From contig JAOTRX010000009.1 in NCBI GenBank assembly GCA_030247675.1, positions 1 through 64,000 of the forward strand: a DNA stretch of 64,000 bases, read 5' to 3'. Source of the stretch: Desulforhopalus sp. GTDB taxonomy: Bacteria; Desulfobacterota; Desulfobulbia; Desulfobulbales; Desulfocapsaceae. A program made the position numbers and the translations under genes. The notes under the pieces are model-generated. The model was given only the letters and a program-made list of their open reading frames with translations, did no database searches and was not told where the DNA came from. Of the stretch, positions 1 through 7,380 are shown in pieces (the stretch's first letter is position 1; each line of letters begins with the position of its first letter).

Positions 1-66
1 ACAGCATTAAAAACAGCAGAAATAAAAGCAACAGAATCAAAAGAAAAAGAAAATTATTTGAGTTAA
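1..66 (+). CDS. 3' end of a possible cassette gene (partial)
   Basis: Frame 1 is open from the first base to a TAA at 64-66 and gives 21 Ala/Lys/Glu-rich residues ending NYLS. The attC-like site that follows directly is where one would lie after a cassette gene. The fragment is too short to assign a function. Confidence 0.3.
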   Translation, partial: TALKTAEIKATESKEKENYLS

Positions 67-131
67 CAAATCGTTCCACAGAGAACCTTTTCCGCTGCGC
101 TCCAAAGCTCCCTGTGAACTCCACGTTGTGC
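61..131 (+). other. attC-like integron recombination site
   Basis: The site begins with the typical TTAACAAATCGTTC left end and ends with GTTGTGC at 125-131, a slightly degenerate right core. CACAG near 77 can pair with CTGTG near 111, giving the imperfect hairpin expected of attC. It lies between a partial reading frame and the small gene at 206. Confidence 0.6.
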
Positions 132-205
132 ATGGAATAAAGATTTATTTTTATTTAATTATTTTTTAAAAAAATCGAACTAGTAAGAATTCAAAAGGAG
201 ATATC

Positions 206-403
206 ATGGAAACACCACATTTAATAGACAAGGCTAAAATTATTCCAGCAGCTATGGTCATCCTAGGATTTGTATCCTTTGTTGGAGGTATAGTAAAAAA
301 TATAGAAGTGATTGCAAATCTTGGTTTGGGAATGGGTGTAGCTGGAATCGGTCTATATATTGCTCTTTATATTCTAGGCGCGATTGTCAAAAAGAGAAAG
401 TAG
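206..403 (+). CDS. small two-helix membrane protein (integron cassette gene)
   Basis: A 65-residue protein of unknown function. Two hydrophobic stretches, roughly residues 12-30 and 38-60, are joined by a short Lys/Asn-containing turn, and the protein ends in KKRK. It is likely an inner-membrane hairpin with a positively charged cytoplasmic tail. The start is supported by AAAGGAG about 6 nt upstream of the ATG. The DNA is AT-rich compared with the chromosome beyond 5.3 kb, and the gene lies between two attC-like sites, so I read it as a mobile cassette. I recognise no family. Confidence 0.7.
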   Translation: METPHLIDKAKIIPAAMVILGFVSFVGGIVKNIEVIANLGLGMGVAGIGLYIALYILGAIVKKRK

Positions 404-461
404 ATCGATTTGATAAAAATCTGCTAAATATCAATAGTTTCAACATGAAAAAATAATAATT

Positions 462-528
462 GCCCAACCACCGCCTACACACGGACCCCGCCAACTGCGA
501 AGGTCCGGTGAGCCGGAACGTGCTGAAC
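462..528 (+). other. degenerate attC-like site
   Basis: The left core GCCCAAC at 462-468 fits RYYYAAC exactly. CACCG pairs with CGGTG and CGGACC with GGTCCG to form a hairpin. The right end (CGTGCTGAAC) is a poor match to GTTRRRY, so this may be a decayed site. A CTGAACTGAACAA motif just after it recurs at about 1733, before the next cassette gene. Confidence 0.45.
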
Positions 529-591
529 TGAACAAACACCAAATCCATCAAATCCATGCGGATGTTTAAAATAAATTCTAGGAGAGTGAGA

Positions 592-1044
592 ATGAAGAAA
601 ATTTTTTTGTTGTTGGTTTTAGGTGCCACGCTATCGCAAGGATGCGCCATGGAAAGGAGCCTTGCCTACAAAAATGATAATCGCTCTTGTGTTGTGAATT
701 TTTCAAGCTCAGGTAGTGCATTTGGAAGTGGAAAACAATTCAGAACATATGAAGTTTTCAAAGATAAAACTAAAGATGTTGTATTCGATAAAGTCCTTAC
801 TTCAATCACTTCTATGGGTTGCTATCAAATTGTTTCAACAAGCAAAGATTCTGGATATATTAGTGCATCACAAATTGTGCTCTTTGGAGAGGGTAAAACA
901 GTACCAACAAACATTATTGTAAAAGAAGAAAAAGAATCTGGTAGAGTTAAGGTAGAGATTGTCAAAACACTCTCTTTTGGGTTAGTCGGAAGTGCTGATG
1001 GAATTCAGGAATCATTTTGTCAAATGCTCGCTGGAGTTAAGTAA
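592..1044 (+). CDS. putative lipoprotein (integron cassette gene)
   Basis: A 150-residue protein. The chosen ATG has AGGAGAG about 6 nt upstream; an earlier in-frame ATG at 556 would put extra charged residues before the signal. The N-terminus MKKIFLLLVLGATLSQGC is a hydrophobic signal ending in a lipobox-like SQGC, so the mature protein should begin at Cys18 with lipid attached. The rest is soluble, with predicted strand-rich character and no motif I recognise. AT-rich composition and flanking attC-like sites mark it as a cassette gene. Function unknown. Confidence 0.65.
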   Translation: MKKIFLLLVLGATLSQGCAMERSLAYKNDNRSCVVNFSSSGSAFGSGKQFRTYEVFKDKTKDVVFDKVLTSITSMGCYQIVSTSKDSGYISASQIVLFGEGKTVPTNIIVKEEKESGRVKVEIVKTLSFGLVGSADGIQESFCQMLAGVK

Positions 1045-1153
1045 TGGCTATTTTGGTAAAGAGATCTTTGGAAATGGTAACAATCATTGGATGATACCGA
1101 ACAGTACAAGGGGAAAATAAAGGGGAAATAGGGACAGCGACCTTTTAATTGTA

Positions 1154-1179
1154 GATGTATAGAAATACATCCAATTTTT
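1154..1179 (+). terminator. possible terminator after the lipoprotein gene
   Basis: GATGTAT (1154-1160) and ATACATC (1165-1171) form a 7-bp stem with an AGAA loop. A run of five T follows at 1175-1179. The stem is AT-rich, so termination strength is uncertain. Confidence 0.4.
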
Positions 1180-1182
1180 CAA

Positions 1183-1265
1183 CAACCTAGTTTAGCCGAC
1201 ACCGGGAAGGCCGCGGTTTTTTTTGAGCGTCAGTGGCCCGGTGCGGATTACCAGCACGTTTAAGA
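1183..1265 (+). other. weak attC-like hairpin
   Basis: CACCGGG near 1200 pairs with CCCGGTG near 1236, inside a segment beginning CAACAACCTAG and ending CACGTTTAAG. The position between two cassette-like genes and the overall shape suggest attC. Neither core matches well, so this is tentative. Confidence 0.35.
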
Positions 1266-1276
1266 ATTTTAAAAAA

Positions 1277-1651
1277 ATGATGAATAAGCTTGAAGACTTT
1301 AAATCAATCAAATGTCCTTATTGTAATGCGGACTCAAATTGGAAAATTGTTAAAATTATTGATTCTGCCGAAAGGCCAAGATATCCATATGCATGTGTAA
1401 GTTGCAATGCATTAACACAATACTATGAAAAAGCTAAAAATGTTCCAATAGAAATAGTAAATAGCGATCCAATACTTCAAATGGATATTAATCTGGATGT
1501 ATGCGAGAGGTGTAGAGAATTAACTCATGTTGAAGTTCATCATTGGGGGCCAAAGAAATTTTTTGCTGATGCTGAGGACTGGCCAAAAAGTATGCTATGT
1601 AGGGCTTGTCATGCTGAATGGCACAGAGAAGTCACTAAAGATGACATATAA
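1277..1651 (+). CDS. HNH-like zinc-binding protein (integron cassette gene)
   Basis: A 124-residue protein with three CxxC-type metal sites: CPYC near residue 13, CVSC near 40, and a C-terminal block CERC...VHHW...LCRACH...H. That block resembles the treble-clef fold of HNH nucleases, where the paired Cys residues bind structural zinc and the HH pair supplies catalytic metal contacts. Nuclease activity is inferred from fold only. The ATG at 1277 follows an A-rich stretch. An earlier start at 1223 would lie inside the attC-like hairpin, so I prefer the later one. AT-rich and flanked by attC-like sites. Confidence 0.6.
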   Translation: MMNKLEDFKSIKCPYCNADSNWKIVKIIDSAERPRYPYACVSCNALTQYYEKAKNVPIEIVNSDPILQMDINLDVCERCRELTHVEVHHWGPKKFFADAEDWPKSMLCRACHAEWHREVTKDDI

Positions 1652-1655
1652 AAAT

Positions 1656-1719
1656 TCATAACAAATTATTTTTGAGGCCCACGCAAAAAGTGCGGCTCCC
1701 GCAGAACTTCACGTTAGAT
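1656..1719 (+). other. attC site
   Basis: The right core GTTAGAT (1713-1719) matches GTTRRRY exactly. The left end TCATAACAAATTATTTTTGAG resembles the usual TAACAA start. GCAAAAAGTGC and GCGG/CCGC segments lie between them. It starts within 6 nt of the preceding stop codon, as expected for a compact cassette. Confidence 0.7.
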
Positions 1720-1753
1720 ATTAACTATGTCCTGAACTGAACAAGGATGATAT

Positions 1754-2170
1754 ATGCCTGACATAACATTAAAAAATTTAATTAGAAAAATTAGCGACAG
1801 AATGCTAGCTGTTATAGTCTGTATTATCCTATCTGTATCCGGCGTAGTAATGATTTTTAAACAAATTGGAGACAGTGGCCATATTGATATTACATCTCCT
1901 TTTTTAAGTGGGAAAATCCAAACTGGTCTTGTAGGAGTATCTTTAATTTTCTTCACAGTCATTATCTTCGCAATAATATTTCGGAAAACAGACGAAAAAG
2001 ATCAAGAAATGACGATAACAATTGGTGAGTTGAATGTGTCTTATAAAAACATGGGATATGAAAAGGTTTTGGAATTAAACAAACTAATTGCTGATCTAAA
2101 CACAAAATTGGTCAGTAACTCTCAAAATAAGAATTACGAAATAATAACCAATGACCAACAAATGAAATAA
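1754..2170 (+). CDS. two-helix membrane protein (integron cassette gene)
   Basis: A 138-residue protein with two transmembrane helices, at about residues 17-38 and 54-77. A polar C-terminal half rich in Lys, Asn and Glu could form a short coiled coil (residues 95-120). AAGGATG precedes the ATG. No known domain is recognised. It is AT-rich and lies between attC sites at 1656 and 2173. Confidence 0.6.
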   Translation: MPDITLKNLIRKISDRMLAVIVCIILSVSGVVMIFKQIGDSGHIDITSPFLSGKIQTGLVGVSLIFFTVIIFAIIFRKTDEKDQEMTITIGELNVSYKNMGYEKVLELNKLIADLNTKLVSNSQNKNYEIITNDQQMK

Positions 2171-2172
2171 AA

Positions 2173-2252
2173 TATCTAGCCAGTCGTTTAAGAACGCTAC
2201 ACTGGTTTTTGCTCGGACGCCGTGCTCGTCGCCGCTTAACTTAGCGTTGAAT
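2173..2252 (+). other. attC site abutting an IS element
   Basis: This is the clearest attC of the array. GACGCCG...CGTCGCCGCTTAACTTAG precedes the right core GTTGAAT (2246-2252), an exact GTTRRRY. AGTCGTTTAAGAACG near the left end is also typical. The left terminal repeat of the IS1182-type element begins at the last base of the core. Confidence 0.75.
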
Positions 2253-4072
2253 CTGTAGAAAAAGGTCAAACCCCTAGCAAAATCAGCACATTGATGGTAT
2301 ATTTCCATGGAAATTCACAATCATACCGCTCAATCTATCTAAATTGAGGATTCCATGGCCAATGAAGCCATATTCCTACGCCCAAGGACAATTCATTCCG
2401 GTCTTTTTCCACAAACAATGAGCCCGGGTACCTTCGAATACACTCTCAACTATCTCATCGATAACGAACTGTACCTATCGGTTTTCGATGACCGATTAAA
2501 CAACGATATAACCGGGGCACCCGGCTACGACCCGCGTATTCTTTTAAAGGTCATTTTATTCGCCTATTCTCGTGGCATCAGCTCTAGCAGGAAGATGGCA
2601 AGATGTTGTGAGGAAAATATACTTTTCATGGCCTTGTCGGCAGGCAGCAAACCTCACTTCACCACCATCGCCGACTTTATCGCCTCAATGAACAAGGAAG
2701 TAATCCACTTGTTTTTACAGGTCCTCATGGTCTGTGACCACCAGCAGCTGATCGGCAAGGATATGTTTGCCATCGACGGCTGCAAACTGCCCAGCAAGGC
2801 CTCGAAAGAATGGAGCGGCACCAGGGCGGATTTTGCCAAGAAGATCGAGAAAATGGAGTCGGCAATCACGAGGATGGTTGAGAAACACCAAGCCCAGGAT
2901 CAAACCCAAACCGAGGCCTGTGAAGAGGCAAGAGAAAACCAGTATAAAGCCAAGCTGCAGAAGAATGTGGCCAAGATCAAGAAGTGGCTTGATAACAATG
3001 ACGACCGGACAGGCTGTGGCGGCAAGCCAGTAAAGAGCAATATCACCGACAACGAATCAGCAAAGATGAAGACCTCGAAGGGGGTGATCCAGGGCTATGT
3101 CGGAGTGGCCTCCGTCGACCAGAAAACCCAGGTGATCGTCAGCGCCGAGGCCTTTGGCAAGGGACAGGAACATGACCTTCTGCTCCCATCCGTCAACGGC
3201 ATCCGCGACAACTTCTCCGCCATTGGCCACGATGGCGATGTCCTTGCCAAGGCCAAGGTGACCGCCGATAGCGGCTACCATTCGGAGAAGAACATGGAGG
3301 CGCTCTTTTCGGCAAACATCGACGCCTATGTTGCCGATCCAAATTTCCGTAAAAGAGATCCTCGTTTCACTACCGCTACTCGCCACAAGGAAAAAGAGAT
3401 CACAAAACCACTGAAAGGCAAGCTCTTCACCACCGCCGACTTCACCTTTCCCGAAGACTTCAGCTATTGCGTCTGCCCGGCCGGCAACCGTCTGTACCGC
3501 AGCGGATATGATATTACCGTCAAGAACTTCAAGGCGATAAAGTTCAAAGGGCCGAAGTCGGCATGTGTCCCCTGCAAGCTTCGCGCTCGTTGCCTCCGTA
3601 AGCCGGAGAAGACCGAAATACGCCAGGTGGTTTTCTTCACCGGCAGATCAGCCAAGGGGGAGCAACGCTTCACCGAGAAGATGAAAGAGAAAATCGACTC
3701 CACCAAAGGCAGGGCCATCTACGGCATGCGCCTGGCCGTGGGCGAGCCACCCTTTGCCCACATCCGCTCAGCCCTTGGCCTTGATAGATTTACTTTACGC
3801 GGTAAGGCAAAGGTCAACACCCAATGGAATCTTTTCTGCATTGTCCATAATCTGCTAAAGATATTCAGGTATGGGGTGGGGTTTGCATAAGGACCCACAG
3901 AAAGAGGTAGGATTGGCGTTTATAAGGCCATGTTTTTCAGGAAATAAGTAGTTGGGAATGAAGTTTGGAAAACAGAGGACAGTTAAAGATAATTTTCGGT
4001 TTTCTCTATTTCCGATTGAGTTATCTCAGCATCTGAGAATATGGGATTTTGAAAATTGAGTTTTTCTACAGA
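2252..4072 (+). mobile_element. IS1182-family insertion sequence, complete
   Basis: An element of about 1.82 kb bounded by perfect 12-bp terminal inverted repeats, TCTGTAGAAAAA at 2252 and its complement TTTTTCTACAGA ending at 4072. It carries one intact transposase gene. I see no direct target duplication: the flanks are GTTGAA on the left and CTCGTTAGCC on the right. The left end coincides with the right core of an attC, and GTTAGCC just beyond the right end resembles another attC core remnant, so it may have inserted into or deleted between attC sites. Confidence 0.85.
2355..3890 (+). CDS. IS1182-family DDE transposase
   Basis: A 511-residue, uninterrupted transposase. The N-terminal part (about residues 20-110, including GYDPRILLKVILFAYSRG) is the DUF772-type domain found in IS1182 and IS5-like elements. 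The middle contains IDGCKLPS (first catalytic Asp region), then DQKTQVIVSAEAFGKGQEHDLL and TADSGYHSEKN (second Asp). The C-terminal part has a Cys-rich block (CPAGNRL, CVPCKLRARC) and the late acidic region typical of the family. It catalyses cut or copy of its own element using the inverted repeats at 2252 and 4072. Full length and intact, so possibly still active. The start ATG follows GAGGATTCC. Confidence 0.9.
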   Translation: MANEAIFLRPRTIHSGLFPQTMSPGTFEYTLNYLIDNELYLSVFDDRLNNDITGAPGYDPRILLKVILFAYSRGISSSRKMARCCEENILFMALSAGSKPHFTTIADFIASMNKEVIHLFLQVLMVCDHQQLIGKDMFAIDGCKLPSKASKEWSGTRADFAKKIEKMESAITRMVEKHQAQDQTQTEACEEARENQYKAKLQKNVAKIKKWLDNNDDRTGCGGKPVKSNITDNESAKMKTSKGVIQGYVGVASVDQKTQVIVSAEAFGKGQEHDLLLPSVNGIRDNFSAIGHDGDVLAKAKVTADSGYHSEKNMEALFSANIDAYVADPNFRKRDPRFTTATRHKEKEITKPLKGKLFTTADFTFPEDFSYCVCPAGNRLYRSGYDITVKNFKAIKFKGPKSACVPCKLRARCLRKPEKTEIRQVVFFTGRSAKGEQRFTEKMKEKIDSTKGRAIYGMRLAVGEPPFAHIRSALGLDRFTLRGKAKVNTQWNLFCIVHNLLKIFRYGVGFA

Positions 4073-4135
4073 CTCGTTAGCCGTTCAAAAATTATCATAT
4101 TATAACGTGCAAAGCACAATTATATGGGGGCAAAT

Positions 4136-4783
4136 ATGAAAGTAATGGCATTTAATGGTAGTCCGAGAAAAAAGAAATGGAACACAGTCACTTTACTTGA
4201 GAATGCCTTAAAAGGAGCTGCTTCAGTAGGTGCAGACACAGAACTTATTCAGCTTTATGATCTGAACTATTCTGGTTGTATAAGCTGTTTTGCATGCAAG
4301 AAAATCAGTAGAAAGAAGGATGGATTATGTGTTGTGAAGGATGACCTTACTTCAGTTCTCGAGCGAGTAAGGAGTGCGGATGCTTTAGTCATAGGAACGC
4401 CTATATATTTCAGTGCCGAATCAGCGGCTACGCGTGCACTATTAGAAAGGCTTATCTTTCCCTATTATAAATACTCAAAAGATAAAATATCATTATTTCC
4501 AAGAAAAATTCGAACTGCTTTAATTTATACCATGAATGCCCCGGAAGAATTGCTCAAAACGATAGGGTATGAACAACATTTTTCTAATACAAAAATGAGC
4601 CTTGAGACAACTTTCGGTGAATGCGAGATGCTGCTATCTACAGATACATTACAATACAAGGACTATGACAAGTACGAACATGAAATATTCGACAAGGAAG
4701 AAAAAATAAAACGCCACAAAGAGGTGTTCCCGCTGGATTGCGAACGAGCTTTTGAATTAGGTCGCAGAATAGCATCAGAATAA
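4136..4783 (+). CDS. flavodoxin-fold NAD(P)H-dependent FMN reductase / iron-sulfur flavoprotein-like
   Basis: A 215-residue protein of the NADPH-dependent FMN reductase family. The N-terminal MKVMAFNGSPRKK contains the NGSPR phosphate-binding loop of flavodoxin-like flavoproteins. GCISCFACKK (about residues 46-55) carries closely spaced Cys residues like those that bind [4Fe-4S] in archaeal and clostridial iron-sulfur flavoproteins. DALVIGTPIYFSAESAATR matches the family loop around the flavin. It probably moves electrons from NAD(P)H to an acceptor; the partner is unknown. GGGGG lies 5 nt before the ATG at 4136, so I prefer that start over the ATG at 4124, which overlaps it. AT-rich and followed by an attC, so a cassette gene. 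Confidence 0.8.
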   Translation: MKVMAFNGSPRKKKWNTVTLLENALKGAASVGADTELIQLYDLNYSGCISCFACKKISRKKDGLCVVKDDLTSVLERVRSADALVIGTPIYFSAESAATRALLERLIFPYYKYSKDKISLFPRKIRTALIYTMNAPEELLKTIGYEQHFSNTKMSLETTFGECEMLLSTDTLQYKDYDKYEHEIFDKEEKIKRHKEVFPLDCERAFELGRRIASE

Positions 4784-4788
4784 AAAAT

Positions 4789-4853
4789 CTGCTAACCATC
4801 CGCTGGCGTGGGGTGCGTTAAAAGCTGCGCGCCCCACAGCCCTGCGTTAGAAA
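4789..4853 (+). other. attC site
   Basis: CTGCTAAC at the left pairs with GTTAGAA (4846-4852) at the right. GTGGGG (about 4808) pairs with CCCCAC (about 4832), and the loop contains GTTAAAAGCTGCGCG. Length is about 65 bp and it starts a few bases after the stop of the preceding gene. It is the last recognisable attC in the array. Confidence 0.75.
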
Positions 4854-5306
4854 CAATGAATAAATAAATCACATACAACTCAATTCTATTACAAATCGCA
4901 CGTACCATTATTATACAAATCAACCCATTCCTTGGCCTCCTTTTCTCGGCCAAGTTCCCGCGATACCAGGGGTGGCATGTTATCCACACCCTTATTCTGA
5001 TTCTCCACCAAGCGGTACCTCAAGCTGCGGCGCTTTCTGCTTCTCGCCTTGTTCCTCCCCTCATACTGGTTTCATCTTCATATACAAACGCCATGAGATA
5101 GTGCCGGAAGTGCCCGTTTATCAGGAGGTATTTTGGACATTTTCACCTTCGTGCGCGGTGTATCAAGGTAAAATAAATGTGAACAATATGCTAATGGTTT
5201 CAAAACCATGCCGCAATCGTTGCGCTTTTTGCGGAAAAACCGCCTTGCGCTCCCTCAAGCTGGATGGTATTTGTTCCCAAAGACCAAATGAGGCACTGTT
5301 TGCACA
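4854..5306 (+). other. intergenic junction between the cassette array and the chromosome
   Basis: No gene can be supported on the plus strand. On the minus strand a 29-residue reading frame (4978 to 4889, beginning MPPLVSREL) is open but has no clear ribosome binding site. The sequence changes from AT-rich before about 4925 to GC-rich after. A 7-bp inverted repeat, CTTGGCC at 4931 with GGCCAAG at 4948, has no T-run. No promoter is convincing. Confidence 0.4.
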
Positions 5307-5816
5307 ATGCGACCAACCCAAAATACAACGATGATCTTCGGCTGCGGCAACCTCATAATGGGGGATGACGGGTATGGCCCGGCGGTGATCGAACGGCTCA
5401 AGGCCGGCTATGATCTTCCCGAAGGTATCGAGGCGATTGATGCGGGGACCTGTGTCCGCGAGTATCTCTTTGATTATCTACTGACCGACGAGGGCCGGCC
5501 GCAAACCATCGTCATCATTGATGCGGTGGATTTTCCCGGACGTCAGCCGGGCGAGGTATTCGAGATTCTGCCCGCGGAGATTCCAGCCAAGAAGATCCAC
5601 GATTTTTCCCTGCACCAATTCCCGACCGTCAACCTGTTGCAGGAACTCGCTGACCACACTGGCATCAAGGTGCTGATTATTGCGGCGCAGATCGAATTCA
5701 TCCCCGAGGAGATTGCCCCCGGTTTGTCAGCGGTGATGACCGGGGCCGTTACCGAAACATGCGAAAAACTCTCACAAATTCTTTCTTTTCGAGCAAAACG
5801 AGGTGACCTTTTATGA
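5307..5816 (+). CDS. NiFe hydrogenase maturation endopeptidase (HycI/HyaD family)
   Basis: A 169-residue protease that removes the C-terminal tail of a NiFe hydrogenase large subunit after nickel insertion. The N-terminal GCGNLIMGDDGYGP is the family hallmark, with an Asp that contacts nickel in the precursor. IDAVDF (about residue 71) is the second Asp region, and FSLHQFPTV carries the third ligand, His. Length is normal. It overlaps the next gene by four bases (ATGA), so it is translationally coupled to the Hdr-Mvh cluster; its likely substrate is MvhA at 11891, whose tail is intact. No strong Shine-Dalgarno is visible, and an ATG at 5331 is an alternative start. Confidence 0.88.
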   Translation: MRPTQNTTMIFGCGNLIMGDDGYGPAVIERLKAGYDLPEGIEAIDAGTCVREYLFDYLLTDEGRPQTIVIIDAVDFPGRQPGEVFEILPAEIPAKKIHDFSLHQFPTVNLLQELADHTGIKVLIIAAQIEFIPEEIAPGLSAVMTGAVTETCEKLSQILSFRAKRGDLL

Positions 5817-7264
5817 TGTACGAATTTAAAGTCAGCGACCTCGCAGAAGAATTTGGGGTTCATCGAAATACCATAAGAAACTGGATCAACGCCGGCACCC
5901 TTCCCGCCAAGGAAGGCCCCGGCCGCAAGTACCTTATGAAATTTCATGACTACCAGAAACTCTGCGAAAAGTTCGGCCGCGAACCGCATGTCGGCCCCGC
6001 CAACAATGTCAGCCAGAAGGCCCTCGGGACCCTGGAGGTGACCGACGTGCAACCGATGGAGATTATCGGCGCCAAGAGCAGGCTGGCCGTCGATCCCTCC
6101 TGGGCCGATGCCTGCCTCACCTGCGGCACCTGTGCCAGCGCCTGCCCGATCTCCGGGGTTGACGGCCTCGATCCGCGCAAGATCGTCCGCATGGCGGTGC
6201 TCGGTATGGACCAGGAACTGATTGATTCCAATTGGCCATGGAAGTGCACAATGTGCGGCAAGTGCGAGGAATCCTGCCCCGCCAATATCCAGATTGTCGC
6301 CTTGATGCGCAAGATTCGCGGCACCCGCAAACGAGCCCTTGTCCCCGGCCCCATTCATAAAGGGGTCACCATGTGCCTTGAACGCGGCAATAACCTGGGC
6401 ATTCCCAAAGACGACTTTCTCTTTCTCTGTGAAGATCTCGGCCAGGAACTCGCCGAGGAATGCTGCCCGGGCTTCAAGACCCCCATCGATGTCCATGGGG
6501 CGAGGCTGCTGGTGACGATCAATAGCAAGGAACCCTTCGGCGAACCGGACGACTTGAAATGGTGGTGGAAGATCTTCTACGCCGCCGGCGAGTCCTTTAC
6601 CATCTCCTCCGAAAACTGGGAGGGGGTCAACTGGGGCCTGTTCTCCGGCGACGACGAGGCGATGAAGACCGTGGTCGGCCGGATTGTCGACAATATGCGG
6701 AGGCTGAACTGCAAGGTTCTCCTCCTCCCGGAGTGAGGCCACGCCTATTTTGCAACCCGGTCCGGGTTGAACAAGTGGTACCCCGAAGCACTCAATGAAT
6801 TTAAAATCGTCACCGTATTCGATCTGCTCCTTGAATACATCCAGGAGGGCAGGATTCAGCTGAACAAGGCCATCCATCCCATGGCCGTTGTTTATCATGA
6901 TCCCTGCAACTATGGCCGGAAGTCCCTGAAGGCCTTCGGTCAGGCCTATTTCGAAGAAGGCCGGGCCATTACCCGCGCCTGCTGCGATGATGTCCGCGAA
7001 CTCCACCCCAACCGCAAAGGTGCCTACTGCTGCGGTGCCGGTGGCGGCGCCTGGGCCATGCCGTTTTCCGAGGAGCGGGTGTTCTATGGCCGGATCAAGG
7101 CCCGGCAGCTCAATGAATCCGGGGCAAAACTGGTCATCGCCCCCTGCCATAACTGCCGTGATCAGATCCTCAAGTCCCTCAACAAGGAATATGATCTGGA
7201 TGTCGACGTCAAATACATCTGGGAGCTGGTTGCCGATTCGTTGATTCTGCCGAATAAGCAGTAG
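5813..7264 (+). CDS. selenocysteine-containing HTH-HdrC-HdrD-like iron-sulfur fusion protein
   Basis: A 483-residue protein if the TGA at 6734-6736 is read as selenocysteine 308; reading continues in the same frame to TAG at 7262. Residues 1-50 are a MerR/excisionase-like helix-turn-helix (EEFGVHRNTIRNWINAGTLPA). HdrC-like clusters follow: CLTCGTCASACP (about 101) and CTMCGKCEESCP (about 146), each binding [4Fe-4S]. The second half has two CCG-type domains as in HdrB/HdrD. The first contains LLLPE-Sec-GHAYFA, where relatives have ECGHA. The second is complete, with DPCNYG, CCGAGGG (about 405) and CHNC (about 444). It likely exchanges electrons with HdrA and a thiol, disulfide or ferredoxin-type partner. 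The DNA-binding head is unusual. It overlaps the protease gene by ATGA. Confidence 0.82.
6734..6769 (+). promoter_or_regulatory. UGA selenocysteine codon with putative bacterial SECIS hairpin (HdrD-like gene)
   Basis: The in-frame TGA at 6734 is followed by CAACCC (6753-6758), loop GGTCC, and GGGTTG (6764-6769). The stem is perfect and the loop starts 25 nt after the U. Spacing and the G-containing apical loop fit bacterial SECIS elements, which SelB reads. Confidence 0.65.
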
Positions 7265-7380
7265 CTCATTGCCCGATAAGGTCATGGTTGGCGAGGGAGA
7301 AGATCTCTCGGATTACCAGGAAAACCCATGTATCCCGCATGGTTGCGGAATATTGCTATAGAGAAGAGGAGAAACCAGTC

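Noticed and set aside
4931..4954. CTTGGCC/GGCCAAG inverted repeat as a terminator
   Set aside because: It has no T-run on either strand and no gene ends directly before it.
4889..4978. 29-residue minus-strand frame MPPLVSREL...
   Set aside because: It has no clear start signal, lies opposite the direction of the cassettes, and I recognise no homologue; at most a remnant.
5288..5306. GAGGCACTGTTTGCA as a sigma-54 promoter for the hydrogenase locus
   Set aside because: GG and GC are 8 nt apart instead of 10, so it does not fit the -24/-12 spacing.
6767..7264. Separate gene starting after the TGA at 6734
   Set aside because: It is in the same frame as the gene before it, its first residues complete the broken CCG domain, and no ribosome binding site is present. 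Reading the TGA as Sec explains it.
5543..7285. 580-codon antisense frame on the minus strand
   Set aside because: It is a GC-rich shadow of the protease and HdrD-like genes, with repetitive composition and no domain.
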